From: Flavobacterium lotistagni
GTDB lineage: Bacteria > Bacteroidota > Bacteroidia > Flavobacteriales > Flavobacteriaceae
Assembly (NCBI RefSeq): GCF_011392125.1
Contig: NZ_JAAJBU010000009.1
Coordinates: forward strand, 81,103-145,102
Length of the DNA stretch: 64,000 bases
Direction: 5' to 3'
The first letter of the stretch is position 1. Every line of letters begins with the position of its first letter. This document shows positions 53,404 to 63,612 of the stretch, piece by piece. The position numbers and the translations under genes were made by a program. The notes below the pieces were generated by a model. It was given only the letters and a program-made list of their open reading frames with translations. It searched no databases and was not told the DNA's origin.

Positions 53404-55578
53404 ATGAATCGAATTCTTTTCTCAATATTGACTTTGTTGTTGTTGTTTCAGCCAATGTTTGCGCAAGACAAAAACTACACAAAACATACGGTCACTTCAG
53501 GCGAAACCATTACTCAAATTGCAGTGCGATACAATGTAACGCCTCATGATATTTACCAACTGAATCCCGACGCCCAAAAAGGAATTAAAGAATCCGATGT
53601 GTTGCTGATTCCGACATCACTAGTGAAAACGACTTCAAGTTCGGGTGAATCTTTGAATACTACTGCAAAATCACATGTGGCCCAACCCAAAGAAACTTTA
53701 TATAGCATTGCTCGGGATTATAATGTGAGTATTGCTGATTTAAAGGAAAGCAACCCTGAAATTTTCGCCAACGGATTAAAGATTGGCCAAACCGTAAAGA
53801 TACCCAACGGAAAAGCTGCTGTAGATGCGAATGTTGAAACTCCAAAGCAGGTCAAAGAATCTGTTGAAAGTAAATCCTCGCCAACAGTTTCCATCAAAGA
53901 GAATAACATATATCATATCGTTGAACCGAAGGAAACCAAATTTGGAATAGCCAAAAAATATGGCATTACTGTTCAAGAACTTGAGCAGCGCAACCCACAA
54001 ATCGTGTCAAATTTACCGGTTGGATTTAAACTTATTATTAGCGGCAAAGCACTTCCTGATGAACCTGCAAATAATCGTCCGGTTGCCGAGAAACCAAAGC
54101 CGGCCGTCACCGAAATTTCTAGCGGAGATGAAATTATAACCACCGAAACCACGCGTACTTTGACCAAAAATGGTTATGCAAATTATGAAGTAAAATCTGG
54201 TGATACGATGTACAGCCTTTCGCAATATTTTAAAATCACTCCAGAAGAACTGGTTCAACTAAATCCAACTATGAAGGATGGTTTGAAAACCGGAATGATT
54301 CTTAAAGTACCGGGCAAAGGCAATATCAACATTATTGGGGCCAATAAAACTTCAGAACCCAATAAAACCGAAACCAAAACCGAAGCGGTCACTGCACCCA
54401 AACCTGTTGTTAAATCAGAGCCTAAACCGACTGTAAAATCAGAAAGCAAACCTACTCCAAAAGTAACAACTGAGCCCGAAAAACCGCAAATGAAAACGGG
54501 AATTGTACCCAACAAAGACAGGAAACAATTGGCTTTACTACTGCCGTTCAATGCTGCTAAAATTCAGAGCGATACTTTGAAAACTATGGAAGTTCGCTTG
54601 AAGAAAGACGCTTTCTTAAACATGACGCTCGACTTTTATTCCGGTGCGCTCATGGCAATTGATTCGGCTAAAACTCTCGGTCTGAATGTCGATGTGAAGA
54701 TTTTTGATTCGGAAGAAAGCAAGCTCAGTTCAAATGTAGAGAACGTCATTAAAAATAACAATTTACAAACTGCTGATGCGGTCATTGGGCCATTTTACCA
54801 GCAGTATGTTGAGAAAGCTGCTGACTTGCTTAAAGATAAAAATGTTCCTGTGATTTCGCCGCTTTCTAAAGAAATTGGGCAACCTTATCCTAATTTGTTT
54901 CAATCGATGCCACCGACAGATTTTGGTAAAATGGCCATGTTCAATTATATGTTGTCTAAAAAAGGCAATATTATAGTTGTGAGCGATCCGAAAAAAGTAT
55001 ACAACAAGGATTTTATCACCAAGAATTATCCGGCTGCAAAATTTGTGGCTTTGCTAGACAATGGCGCGCTCGATGTGAATGATCTCAAAGCCCAACTCGT
55101 TAAAGGAGTTATCAATTATGTAGTACTTGATTCTGAAAGAACCGGTTTGATTTTAGGCACAACAAATGTGTTGCTTAATGAAATGTCGAATTTCCAAATC
55201 CAATTGGTAATCATTGAGCCAAATGATACGCTCGATTTTGAGGAAATTTCAATGAAGCGACTCACCATTCTCAAAATGCTTTATCCGTCGCTAACCCGAG
55301 AAAATTCAACTACTGCGGCGATGGAATTTGAGAAGAAATACAAGGAAATCAATAAAGTTTTCCCGAGCCAATATGCCATTCGTGGATTTGACGTGACTTT
55401 CGATACTTTATTGCGAATTACCCAAGGTAAATCGTTCACCGATTCTGCGGTTGAAGTGAAATCTGAACAAATTGAGAGCAAGTTTGAATATGCCAAAAAA
55501 GGCAGTGAGGGCTATGCAAACAAAGGCATTTATATCATGGAATACCAAAATGATCTTTCGGTCAAACAAGTAAATTAA
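53404..55578 (+). CDS. LysM-repeat protein with substrate-binding-protein-like C-terminus
   Basis: The protein has 724 residues from the ATG at 53404, chosen because it gives a clean signal peptide (MNRILFSILTLLLLFQPMFA); an ATG nine codons earlier is possible. Four LysM repeats occupy about the first 300 residues. A low-complexity Pro-Lys-Thr linker follows. The last 350 residues are like periplasmic binding proteins of the type I fold (LALLLPFNAAKI; DAVIGPFYQQYVEKAADLL; VPVISPLSKEIG). Similar domains occur in lipoproteins that regulate murein enzymes (LpoA type). It probably acts at the cell wall. The stop overlaps the next start by one base. Confidence 0.85.
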   Translation: MNRILFSILTLLLLFQPMFAQDKNYTKHTVTSGETITQIAVRYNVTPHDIYQLNPDAQKGIKESDVLLIPTSLVKTTSSSGESLNTTAKSHVAQPKETLYSIARDYNVSIADLKESNPEIFANGLKIGQTVKIPNGKAAVDANVETPKQVKESVESKSSPTVSIKENNIYHIVEPKETKFGIAKKYGITVQELEQRNPQIVSNLPVGFKLIISGKALPDEPANNRPVAEKPKPAVTEISSGDEIITTETTRTLTKNGYANYEVKSGDTMYSLSQYFKITPEELVQLNPTMKDGLKTGMILKVPGKGNINIIGANKTSEPNKTETKTEAVTAPKPVVKSEPKPTVKSESKPTPKVTTEPEKPQMKTGIVPNKDRKQLALLLPFNAAKIQSDTLKTMEVRLKKDAFLNMTLDFYSGALMAIDSAKTLGLNVDVKIFDSEESKLSSNVENVIKNNNLQTADAVIGPFYQQYVEKAADLLKDKNVPVISPLSKEIGQPYPNLFQSMPPTDFGKMAMFNYMLSKKGNIIVVSDPKKVYNKDFITKNYPAAKFVALLDNGALDVNDLKAQLVKGVINYVVLDSERTGLILGTTNVLLNEMSNFQIQLVIIEPNDTLDFEEISMKRLTILKMLYPSLTRENSTTAAMEFEKKYKEINKVFPSQYAIRGFDVTFDTLLRITQGKSFTDSAVEVKSEQIESKFEYAKKGSEGYANKGIYIMEYQNDLSVKQVN

Positions 55579-55979
55579 TGACTTCAAAAATTACATATTT
55601 AGGCGATTTAAGAACTACATCAGTGCATTTGCAATCGGGTACCGAAATTTTATCCGACGCGCCTACCGATAATCACGGTAAAGGAGAAGCTTTTTCACCG
55701 ACAGATTTGGTAGCGAATGCCTTAGGAAGCTGTATGATTTCTATTATGGCCATCAAGTCAAAGGAACTAAATGTGGATTTGGTGGGCTCGACTATTGAGA
55801 TTACCAAAATCATGCAGTCTGAGCCGCGAAAAATAGCCAAAATCATAGTCGTACTCAATATGTCAATTGCTACCGACGACAAAACCAAAACCATTCTGGA
55901 GCGCGTTGCTATGAATTGCCCTGTGCTTCTAAGCCTGCATCCTGATATCGAGAAAGATGTCACCTTCCACTGGAAATAA
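55578..55979 (+). CDS. OsmC-family protein
   Basis: The protein has 133 residues. OsmC/Ohr features are FSPTDLVANALGSCMISIMAI, with the first cysteine, and NCPVLLSLHPDIEKDVTF, with the second. These proteins reduce organic hydroperoxides through the cysteine pair. It is translationally coupled to the LysM gene by a one-base overlap. Confidence 0.88.
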   Translation: MTSKITYLGDLRTTSVHLQSGTEILSDAPTDNHGKGEAFSPTDLVANALGSCMISIMAIKSKELNVDLVGSTIEITKIMQSEPRKIAKIIVVLNMSIATDDKTKTILERVAMNCPVLLSLHPDIEKDVTFHWK

Positions 55980-56030
55980 AATCAAGAACCCCTTCACTCA
56001 CTATTTAGAAGTGGTTTTTCTTTTGAAAAA

Positions 56031-56264
56031 ATGAATTCCGACGCAATCCAATTGATTCAACTGGCCCACGCCAAAATGCCGTTTGGTAAATACAAAGATT
56101 GTTACTTGATTGACCTGCCTGAATATTATGTGGTTTGGTACAAGAACAATGGCTTTCCCAAAGGAAAATTGGGAGAACAACTCCAACTCGTTTATGAGCT
56201 CAAGCTCAACGGTCTAGAGGAAATCGTTCGCAAGGTCAAACAGCAATTTCCGAAACCTATTTAA
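56031..56264 (+). CDS. DUF3820 small protein
   Basis: The protein has 77 residues. The core MPFGKYKDCYLIDLPEYYVV followed by WYKNNGFPKGKLGEQL identifies DUF3820, sometimes named a quorum-sensing-regulated virulence factor. The fold recalls a small region of exonuclease-associated proteins. It is likely cytoplasmic, of unknown function. Confidence 0.85.
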   Translation: MNSDAIQLIQLAHAKMPFGKYKDCYLIDLPEYYVVWYKNNGFPKGKLGEQLQLVYELKLNGLEEIVRKVKQQFPKPI

Positions 56265-56347
56265 GCTTGTTTTTTTTTGAGGCTACTGTTGCCGATTTAA
56301 AGTTCGAATTTTCAAATTTTCTCGGTTTCAAATGCCGTTTTTTCTGA

Positions 56348-58027
<1,680 letters not shown>

Positions 58028-58044
58028 TTATAGTTTATCATTCA

Positions 58045-59949
58045 ATGGAACAAAAAAAGTTAGACCTCAATTCAATCATCGGCTTCATTCTGATTTTCGG
58101 TATTCTCATCTGGATCATGTATCAGAACCAACCGTCTGAAAAGGAAATTGCAGCGGATAAAGCCAAAAAAGAATTGGTTCAAAAGCAACAAGCCGAAGCC
58201 CAAAAAGCCAAAGCCGCCACAGCCACTATTGTGCAAGATTCTACAGCGGCAGATTCTACTAAATTGTCTGCTTTGAAAGCTTCACTCGGAAACTTTGCTT
58301 ATTCGGCAACGCTTCCTTCGGCTAAAGAAAACTTTACAACCATTGAAAACAATTTGCTCAAAATCATTGTGGCCAACAAAGGCGGTTTCATTACTGAAGT
58401 GGTGTTGAAAAACCAAGAACGTTTCCAGAAGGGTTCTAAAGATTTGGTGTCGTTGATTAAAAATAAGAATTCGGAACTTAATATCAGTTTGCTTACTCAA
58501 GACAACCGTACTTTGGCCAGTAAAGACTTGTATTTCCAACCAACACTTACCAAAGCAGGCGAGAACCAAATACTAACTTTGCGCCTGAATGCCAGTGCCA
58601 ACGAATTTCTTGAATATAAATATGTGTTGAAACCGAACAATTATATGCTCGATTTCGACATTCATTCGCAAGGTTTGTCTAAAGTGCTCAATACTTCTAA
58701 ACCGCTGGATTTGGAGTGGACCATGAAAACCATCCGCAACGAAAAGAGTATTTCTTACGAAAACCGCTATACCGATATCCGTTTTGAGTACGAAGACGGA
58801 AAAGACGATTACACCGGACAAGGCAAAGACAAAGAAGAAAACCCTGAGAAAGTTTCGTTCGTCGCCTTCAAGCAACATTTCTATTCTTCAATATTGCTGA
58901 CCAAAACACCTTTCGAAAAGGCAAAATTGTACTCTAATGACTTGGTAGCTAATGAGCAAACCGATACTTTGCACACCAAACAATTTCGTGCCAATATGCC
59001 ATTGGCTTTCCGCAATGGTGAAGTGAATTACGAAATGAACTGGTATTTCGGGCCTACTGATTACGCGACCTTAAACGCTTATGACCGCGGCCTCGACAAA
59101 ATTATTCCACTGGGCTGGGGGATTTTCGGCTGGATCAACAAATTCATTTTTATTCCATTGTTCGGATTTTTGAGTTCTTTCATTGCCTACGGAATCGCGA
59201 TCATCATCTTCACAATCATTATCAAAATTGCGATGTCGCCGATTACTTATAAGTCATTCTTATCTCAGGCGAAGATGAAAGTATTGCGCCCGGAAATCAA
59301 TGAGATCGGGGAGAAGTTCAGCAAAGATCCGATGAAAAAACAGCAGGAAACCATGAAGCTGTATACTAAAGCGGGCGTGAATCCGATGGCAGGTTGTATT
59401 CCGGCACTGATTCAGATTCCGTTTATGTATGCTTCGTTTCAATTTTTCCCGTCGGCGTTTGAATTGCGTCAGAAGAGTTTCTTGTGGGCCGATGATTTGT
59501 CTTCATTTGACCAGATTGCCAAATTGCCTTTTAACATTCCGCTATATGGTGCTCACGTCAGTTTGTTTCCGATTTTGGCGGCTATTGCAATTTTCTTCTA
59601 TATGAAAATGACCTCAGGCGATCAGCAAATGGCCGCGCCGCAACAAGAAGGTATGCCGGATATGGGTAAAATCATGAAGATTATGATTTACGTTTCGCCG
59701 GTGATGATGTTGATTTTCTTCAACAGTTACGGAGCAGGTTTGAGTTTGTACAACTTCATCTCGAACTTGATTACCATCGGTATCATGCTTGTCATCAAGA
59801 ATTACATCATCGACCCGGACAAAATCCATGCTCAGATTCAAGAGAACAAAACCAAAGAGCCGAAAAAGCAAGGAAGATTCCAACAAAAGCTACAGCAAAT
59901 GATGGAAGAAGCCGAAGCCCAGAAAGCGGCTCAGAAAAAGAAAAAGTAA
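58045..59949 (+). CDS. yidC: Membrane protein insertase YidC
   Basis: The protein has 634 residues. An N-terminal helix is followed by a large periplasmic domain (about residues 80-350) and the conserved insertase core of five helices (IIIFTIIIKIAMSPITYKSF; GCIPALIQIPFMYASFQFF; LYNFISNLITIGIMLVI). The C-terminus is a basic tail (KEPKKQGRF and KKKK). YidC inserts proteins into the inner membrane with or without SecYEG. A terminator hairpin follows. Confidence 0.95.
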   Translation: MEQKKLDLNSIIGFILIFGILIWIMYQNQPSEKEIAADKAKKELVQKQQAEAQKAKAATATIVQDSTAADSTKLSALKASLGNFAYSATLPSAKENFTTIENNLLKIIVANKGGFITEVVLKNQERFQKGSKDLVSLIKNKNSELNISLLTQDNRTLASKDLYFQPTLTKAGENQILTLRLNASANEFLEYKYVLKPNNYMLDFDIHSQGLSKVLNTSKPLDLEWTMKTIRNEKSISYENRYTDIRFEYEDGKDDYTGQGKDKEENPEKVSFVAFKQHFYSSILLTKTPFEKAKLYSNDLVANEQTDTLHTKQFRANMPLAFRNGEVNYEMNWYFGPTDYATLNAYDRGLDKIIPLGWGIFGWINKFIFIPLFGFLSSFIAYGIAIIIFTIIIKIAMSPITYKSFLSQAKMKVLRPEINEIGEKFSKDPMKKQQETMKLYTKAGVNPMAGCIPALIQIPFMYASFQFFPSAFELRQKSFLWADDLSSFDQIAKLPFNIPLYGAHVSLFPILAAIAIFFYMKMTSGDQQMAAPQQEGMPDMGKIMKIMIYVSPVMMLIFFNSYGAGLSLYNFISNLITIGIMLVIKNYIIDPDKIHAQIQENKTKEPKKQGRFQQKLQQMMEEAEAQKAAQKKKK

Positions 59950-59955
59950 TAGAAG

Positions 59956-59986
59956 AAAGCCTGTCAGTAATGATGGGCTTTTTTAA
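59956..59986 (+). terminator. Rho-independent terminator after yidC
   Basis: AAAGCC-tg-TCA pairs with TGA-tg-GGCTT around a GTAA loop, followed by a T run. It lies six bases after the yidC stop codon. Confidence 0.7.
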
Positions 59987-60018
59987 ACACTAATGGCACA
60001 GATTTCCACAGATTTTTT
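59985..60018 (+). repeat. CACAGATT repeat, downstream copy
   Basis: The stretch begins AAACACTAATGGCACAGATT and has two CACAGATT units. It matches 26 of 32 positions of the left arm of the repeat at 60329, on the other side of the DUF1905 gene. Confidence 0.6.
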
Positions 60019-60020
60019 GG

Positions 60021-60320
60021 TCAAACCCAAACTTGTACGTCAACGGAATCGTTGTTATTGAGTTTTTCTTTTTTTCGGATTTCAGCTTTGATCGGAAGCA
60101 AGTAAGTATTTTTTTTGGTATCAAACCAAATCGCGGTTTCCCATTTCGAGCTGCCAATCTGCGCGACGGCTTTCAAACGGCCCCAACCTTCTTCTTGCCA
60201 TTTTAAATTGTCGCGGATTTCTTTGCTGATGTTTTCAGGTAGTGAAACAAAATACCAGCCACCGGTTCCTGCATGTTGCCAAACGGTTGCTTTGAATTCA
60301 TATTTGATTTTGCCGTTCAT
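60021..60320 (-). CDS. DUF1905 protein
   Basis: The protein has 99 residues starting MNGKIKYEFKATVWQHAG. DUF1905 is recognised from GGWYFVSLPENISKEIRD and GWGRLKAVAQIGSSKWETAIWFD. It is a small cytoplasmic beta-rich domain of unknown function. Similar CACAGATT repeats lie immediately after its stop codon and before its start, so the gene sits as a small cassette between yidC and the NlpC/P60 gene. Confidence 0.82.
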   Translation of the reverse strand: MNGKIKYEFKATVWQHAGTGGWYFVSLPENISKEIRDNLKWQEEGWGRLKAVAQIGSSKWETAIWFDTKKNTYLLPIKAEIRKKEKLNNNDSVDVQVWV

Positions 60321-60328
60321 ATAAAAGT

Positions 60329-60400
60329 AAACACAGATTGCACAGATTTTCACAGATTAATTTGTTCTTCAAATCCGTGTTAATCTGTGCAATCTGTGTT
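60329..60400. repeat. CACAGATT inverted repeat
   Basis: The left arm reads AACACAGATTGCACAGATT and continues with a third unit. The right arm is its complement for 19 bases (AATCTGTGCAATCTGTGTT) and about 10 more with mismatches. The loop is about 14 bases. The right arm runs into the stop codon of the NlpC/P60 gene, so it may also act as a terminator. Confidence 0.8.
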
Positions 60401-61160
60401 AGATCATTTTTTTGATCACGCGTAATTTGTGTGTATGCCGGTTGGCTTCGGCGTTGTAGATGCCCAAATGGTCCAGTCGGTCGATGCGTACTTTGCCGCT
60501 AGCGTGGATAATGTAGTTATCGTCCATGATAATGCCCACATGAATAATCTTGCCTTCTTCATTGTCGAAAAATGCCAAATCGCCGGGTTCGCTTTCCTCA
60601 ATAAAACTTAAAGCTTCACCTTCGGTAGCTTGCTGGGAAGCGTCGCGCAACAAATGATAGCCGTTGAGTTTGTACACCATTTGCGTAAAACCCGAACAAT
60701 CGATCCCGAAAGGCGTTTTGCCACCCCAAAGGTAAGGCGCGTTCAAATACATAAACGAAGTATTGATTAAGTTCGATTTAGGTTTCACACCGGTAATTTT
60801 CAAACCTTCAAAGTCAAATCCCGAAGTATTAATATCCGGATGGTTTAAAAAAGACAAGGAAGCGCCAAGCGGAATCGGCATCAATAAATTGTTGGCAGTA
60901 GTCACATATTCGACCAAATCCGAATTCAGGATAATGGCATCCTGACTCAGTTGGTCGTATTGTTCCTTGGAAATCGGCTGGTATTGTTTCGAATCAATCC
61001 AACCTTCATAATTATCGTATTGCAATCGGATTCTAGCCCACTGTTTTTGCATTTCCAGCACCTGAAAATGTTCCCCGAAAAGCACCTGCGACACAATCTC
61101 GCTACGATCGCTAGACTCGGCCCTTAAAGGGATGATGGCTAAATTACAGATTCCGAACAT
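60399..61160 (-). CDS. NlpC/P60 C40-family peptidase with SH3 domain
   Basis: The protein has 253 residues. The first 65 residues look like an SH3-type wall-binding domain (FQVLEMQKQWARIRLQYDN). The peptidase triad is in FGIDCSGFTQMVY (Cys155), KIIHVGIIMDD (His207) and NYIIHASGKVRID (His219). These enzymes cut gamma-D-glutamyl to diaminopimelate bonds in peptidoglycan peptides. No clear signal peptide is visible, so it may act on recycled muropeptides in the cytoplasm. Confidence 0.9.
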   Translation of the reverse strand: MFGICNLAIIPLRAESSDRSEIVSQVLFGEHFQVLEMQKQWARIRLQYDNYEGWIDSKQYQPISKEQYDQLSQDAIILNSDLVEYVTTANNLLMPIPLGASLSFLNHPDINTSGFDFEGLKITGVKPKSNLINTSFMYLNAPYLWGGKTPFGIDCSGFTQMVYKLNGYHLLRDASQQATEGEALSFIEESEPGDLAFFDNEEGKIIHVGIIMDDNYIIHASGKVRIDRLDHLGIYNAEANRHTHKLRVIKKMI

Positions 61161-61200
61161 TCTAATTATGTTGAATGTTAAATGATAAATGATGAATGAT

Positions 61201-61311
61201 TAGGAGCTGGTACCTGCTTTCCACTATATCTTTTGCGCTATCCAACTTTGAGGAACTTGAAGAATTAAACTTCGGCGCAAAAGGATGCCGTTGCAATCAG
61301 GGCTAGGGCAT
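61201..61311 (+). repeat. Dispersed hairpin element, copy E (enlarged centre)
   Basis: The element has the same outer arms as the other copies (AGGAGCTGGTACCTGCTTTCC, in divergent form, to CAGGGCTAGGGCA) but a longer centre. The stem CTTTTGCGC (61230-61238) with GCGCAAAAG (61275-61283) is 9 bp and encloses 36 bases. It lies between the NlpC/P60 gene start and the thiolase gene end, both on the minus strand. Confidence 0.75.
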
Positions 61312-61360
61312 TGGGCTTTGAACGGACGCTCATTCAAAATTTATAATTCAAAATATTTTT

Positions 61361-62539
61361 TTAATTTCTTTCAATCACGATCGCCGAAGCACCACCACCA
61401 CCATTACAAATAGCCGCCGCACCGATTTTCGCATTGTTCTGCTCTAAAACATTGATCAAAGTCACAATAATACGAACGCCTGAACAACCTAGTGGATGGC
61501 CTAAAGAAACCGCGCCACCATTGACATTTACTTTGTCATTTGCTAATCCTAAAATTTGGGCATTCGCCAAACCTACCACAGCAAAGGCTTCGTTAAATTC
61601 GAAAAAATCTACGTCGCTAATTTTCAAGCCGGCTTTGTCCAATGCTTTTGGAAGTGCTTTTGCAGGCGCAGTAGTAAACCATTTTGGTTCTTGTGCCGCA
61701 TCGGCATAACTTACAATGGTGGCCAAAGGTTGCAATCCCATGGCTTTTGCTTTTTCTTCGCTCATTAAAATTACTGCAGCAGCGCCATCATTAATCGTTG
61801 ATGCATTGGCTGCAGTTACAGTTCCTTCTTTAGTAAATACGGCACTCAGGGCTGGGATTTTATCGAGTTTGACGTTGGTGTATTCTTCATCTTTAGTCAC
61901 CATAATCGGCTCGCCACGACGTTGCGGAACTGCCACTGGAACTACTTCATTATTGAACTTTCCGGCTTCCCAAGCTTTAGCCGAACGCTCATAAGACTGA
62001 ATGGCAAAAGCATCTTGTTGTTCGCGAGTAATTTTATATTCAGCAGCGCACAAATCTGCGCAAACGCCCATGGCATTGTTGTCGTAGGCGTCTTGCAAAC
62101 CGTCGCGTTGCATACCATCCACTAAAGAAGTAGGACCGAATTTCACCCCGTTTCTCATATGAACATAGTGCGGAATCATACTCATGTTTTCCATACCGCC
62201 GGCAATTACGATTTCGGCATCACCCGCCATGATGGCCTGAGCGCCTTGCATCACCGCCTTCATTCCTGAAGCGCAAACTTTATTGACTGTAGTAGCAATC
62301 ACTGAATTCGGCAAACCTGCATAAAGTGCCGCCTGACGTGCCGGAGCTTGACCCACACCAGCTTGGATGACATTTCCCATCAATATTTCATCGACAAGGC
62401 TAGGGTCTAAGCTAATTTTCTCCATGGCGCCTTTGATAGCCGCTGCTCCCAAATGTGGTGCTGACACTGTAGATAAAGAACCCATAAAACTTCCGATAGG
62501 TGTTCTGGCTGCCGAAACGATAACTACTTTTTTATTCAT
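61361..62539 (-). CDS. Acetyl-CoA C-acyltransferase (thiolase)
   Basis: The protein has 392 residues, standard for thiolases. The nucleophilic cysteine is in NKVCASGMKAV (Cys89). The other active-site residues are in FEFNEAFAV, GGAVSLGHPLGCSG and AAICNGGGGASAIVIE. It joins two acetyl-CoA or cleaves 3-ketoacyl-CoA; the sequence is of the biosynthetic acetyl-CoA acetyltransferase type, but the direction cannot be told. No other beta-oxidation genes are near. Confidence 0.93.
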   Translation of the reverse strand: MNKKVVIVSAARTPIGSFMGSLSTVSAPHLGAAAIKGAMEKISLDPSLVDEILMGNVIQAGVGQAPARQAALYAGLPNSVIATTVNKVCASGMKAVMQGAQAIMAGDAEIVIAGGMENMSMIPHYVHMRNGVKFGPTSLVDGMQRDGLQDAYDNNAMGVCADLCAAEYKITREQQDAFAIQSYERSAKAWEAGKFNNEVVPVAVPQRRGEPIMVTKDEEYTNVKLDKIPALSAVFTKEGTVTAANASTINDGAAAVILMSEEKAKAMGLQPLATIVSYADAAQEPKWFTTAPAKALPKALDKAGLKISDVDFFEFNEAFAVVGLANAQILGLANDKVNVNGGAVSLGHPLGCSGVRIIVTLINVLEQNNAKIGAAAICNGGGGASAIVIERN

Positions 62540-62743
62540 GATGCGTTGTTATTGGTTTAATTGGCAGCGAATTTAAGCATTTTAGCCAAAAAGTGAACGA
62601 CTATTTCAGAAAACTTTGCCTGCTGTAGTGCTAAGGTAACTCTGTGGAAAGAAGTAGAATCGCTCCCTCAGTAGACTTTATTTTTGCTATGCATTTGATT
62701 GTTAATGGTTTTAAATTGAAGGTCAAAAAAACGTAAAATTTTA

Positions 62744-62775
62744 TTTGTAAATTATAGAATAGAAAGTTACATTTG
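62744..62775 (+). promoter_or_regulatory. Promoter of the tRNA cluster
   Basis: TTTG at 62744-62747 and TACATTTG at 62768-62775 are 20 bases apart, an excellent match to the Bacteroidota TTTG and TAnnTTTG pair. The first tRNA starts 35 bases downstream. Confidence 0.75.
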
Positions 62776-62810
62776 CAACCGCTTAAATGACCACAAGGTA
62801 CTTTAAGTTT

Positions 62811-62897
62811 GGAGAGTTGCCTGAGAGGCCGAAAGGACATGTTTGCTAAACATGCGTATGGGAAACTGTACCAAGGGTTCGAATCCCTTACTCTCCG
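62811..62897 (+). tRNA. tRNA-Ser (anticodon GCT)
   Basis: The 87-base sequence folds as a class II tRNA. The acceptor arms are GGAGAGT and ACTCTCC, the anticodon loop is TTGCTAA, there is a long variable arm, and the T loop is GGGTTCGAATCCC. CCA is not encoded. It reads AGC and AGU codons. Confidence 0.95.
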
Positions 62898-62948
62898 CAG
62901 GATTTTGTGTTCTAAGAACCTGAAATTAAAAAATAAGCTTTTGCTTTT

Positions 62949-63023
62949 CGGGGTGTAGCGTAGCCCGGTTATCGCGCCTGCTTTGGGAGCAGGAGGCCGC
63001 AGGTTCGAATCCTGCCACCCCGA
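62949..63023 (+). tRNA. tRNA-Pro (anticodon TGG)
   Basis: The 75-base sequence has acceptor arms CGGGGTG and CACCCCG, anticodon stem CCTGC/GCAGG with loop TTTGGGA, and T arm AGGTTCGAATCCT. CCA is not encoded. Confidence 0.95.
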
Positions 63024-63048
63024 CTAAAATCACAGCAAAAGGTAAGTC

Positions 63049-63122
<74 letters not shown>

Positions 63123-63129
63123 CGAATAA

Positions 63130-63198
63130 AACAAAACAGCCAAAAAATAAAAGAAAGCTCGCTTTCAATTTTATTTTTTGGCTGTTTTGTTTTTCAAA
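63130..63198 (+). terminator. Long hairpin after the tRNA cluster
   Basis: AAACAAAACAGCCAAAAAAT and the complement ending GGCTGTTTTGTTT form an unusually long stem of about 24 pairs that continues through GAAAG and CTTTC around a CTCG loop. It is a plausible terminator for the tRNA operon. Confidence 0.75.
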
Positions 63199-63336
63199 GC
63201 GTCAGCTTTGAAGGATCAGCGATAGCTAATCCTGGTTAGACCAAAATCTTAGATACTTAAGCTCGCTTTCAATTTTATTTTTTGGCTGTTTTGTTTTTCA
63301 AAGCGTCAGCTTTGAAGGATCAGCGATAGCTAATCC
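63156..63336 (+). repeat. 77-bp direct repeat behind the tRNAs (two copies)
   Basis: Copies at 63156-63232 and 63260-63336 appear identical or nearly so, and a third fragment (AGCTCGCTTTC) lies at 63360. Each copy contains the right arm of the terminator hairpin, the small hairpin CAAAGC/GCTTTG and a 20-bp imperfect palindrome starting GGATCAGC. This covers most of the region without genes between 63123 and 63612. The rest (63380-63558) is AT-rich and shows no supported gene. Confidence 0.85.
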
Positions 63337-63558
63337 AGATGGAGAAATGTATCAAAATGAGCTCGCTTTCATTTTTTTTAATTGTTTCCATTGCGCTTCA
63401 ATTGTATAGTTTTGATAAAGTAACTCGGGTAACTTCATAAATAGCTTCATTTCGAACTTCATAATTAATCTTGAGTCAAAAAAAACTGCATTTAAAAAAT
63501 AATGACACAAAATTTGTATCAAAACACGCGTCACTGAGAAAATTGACACAACTGCAAA

Positions 63559-63596
63559 ATAAAAAAAAGGCTGCAATGAAACACTACAGCCTTTGA
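63559..63596 (-). terminator. Rho-independent terminator of the DUF4397/T9SS gene
   Basis: On the minus strand AAAGGCTG and CAGCCTTT form an 8-bp stem around a loop of about 13 bases, followed by a T run. It lies 17 bases beyond the stop codon of the gene ending at 63613. Confidence 0.75.
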
Positions 63597-63612
63597 CTAG
63601 ATTTGAGAACTC

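Noticed and set aside
63156..63336. CRISPR array
   Set aside because: Only two full copies with a single 27-base gap, units of 77 bp containing terminator sequence, and no cas genes.
63352..63576. 74-codon open frame on the minus strand before the DUF4397 gene
   Set aside because: It lies in AT-rich DNA, overlaps the terminator and the repeat fragment, and has no family resemblance or good start context.
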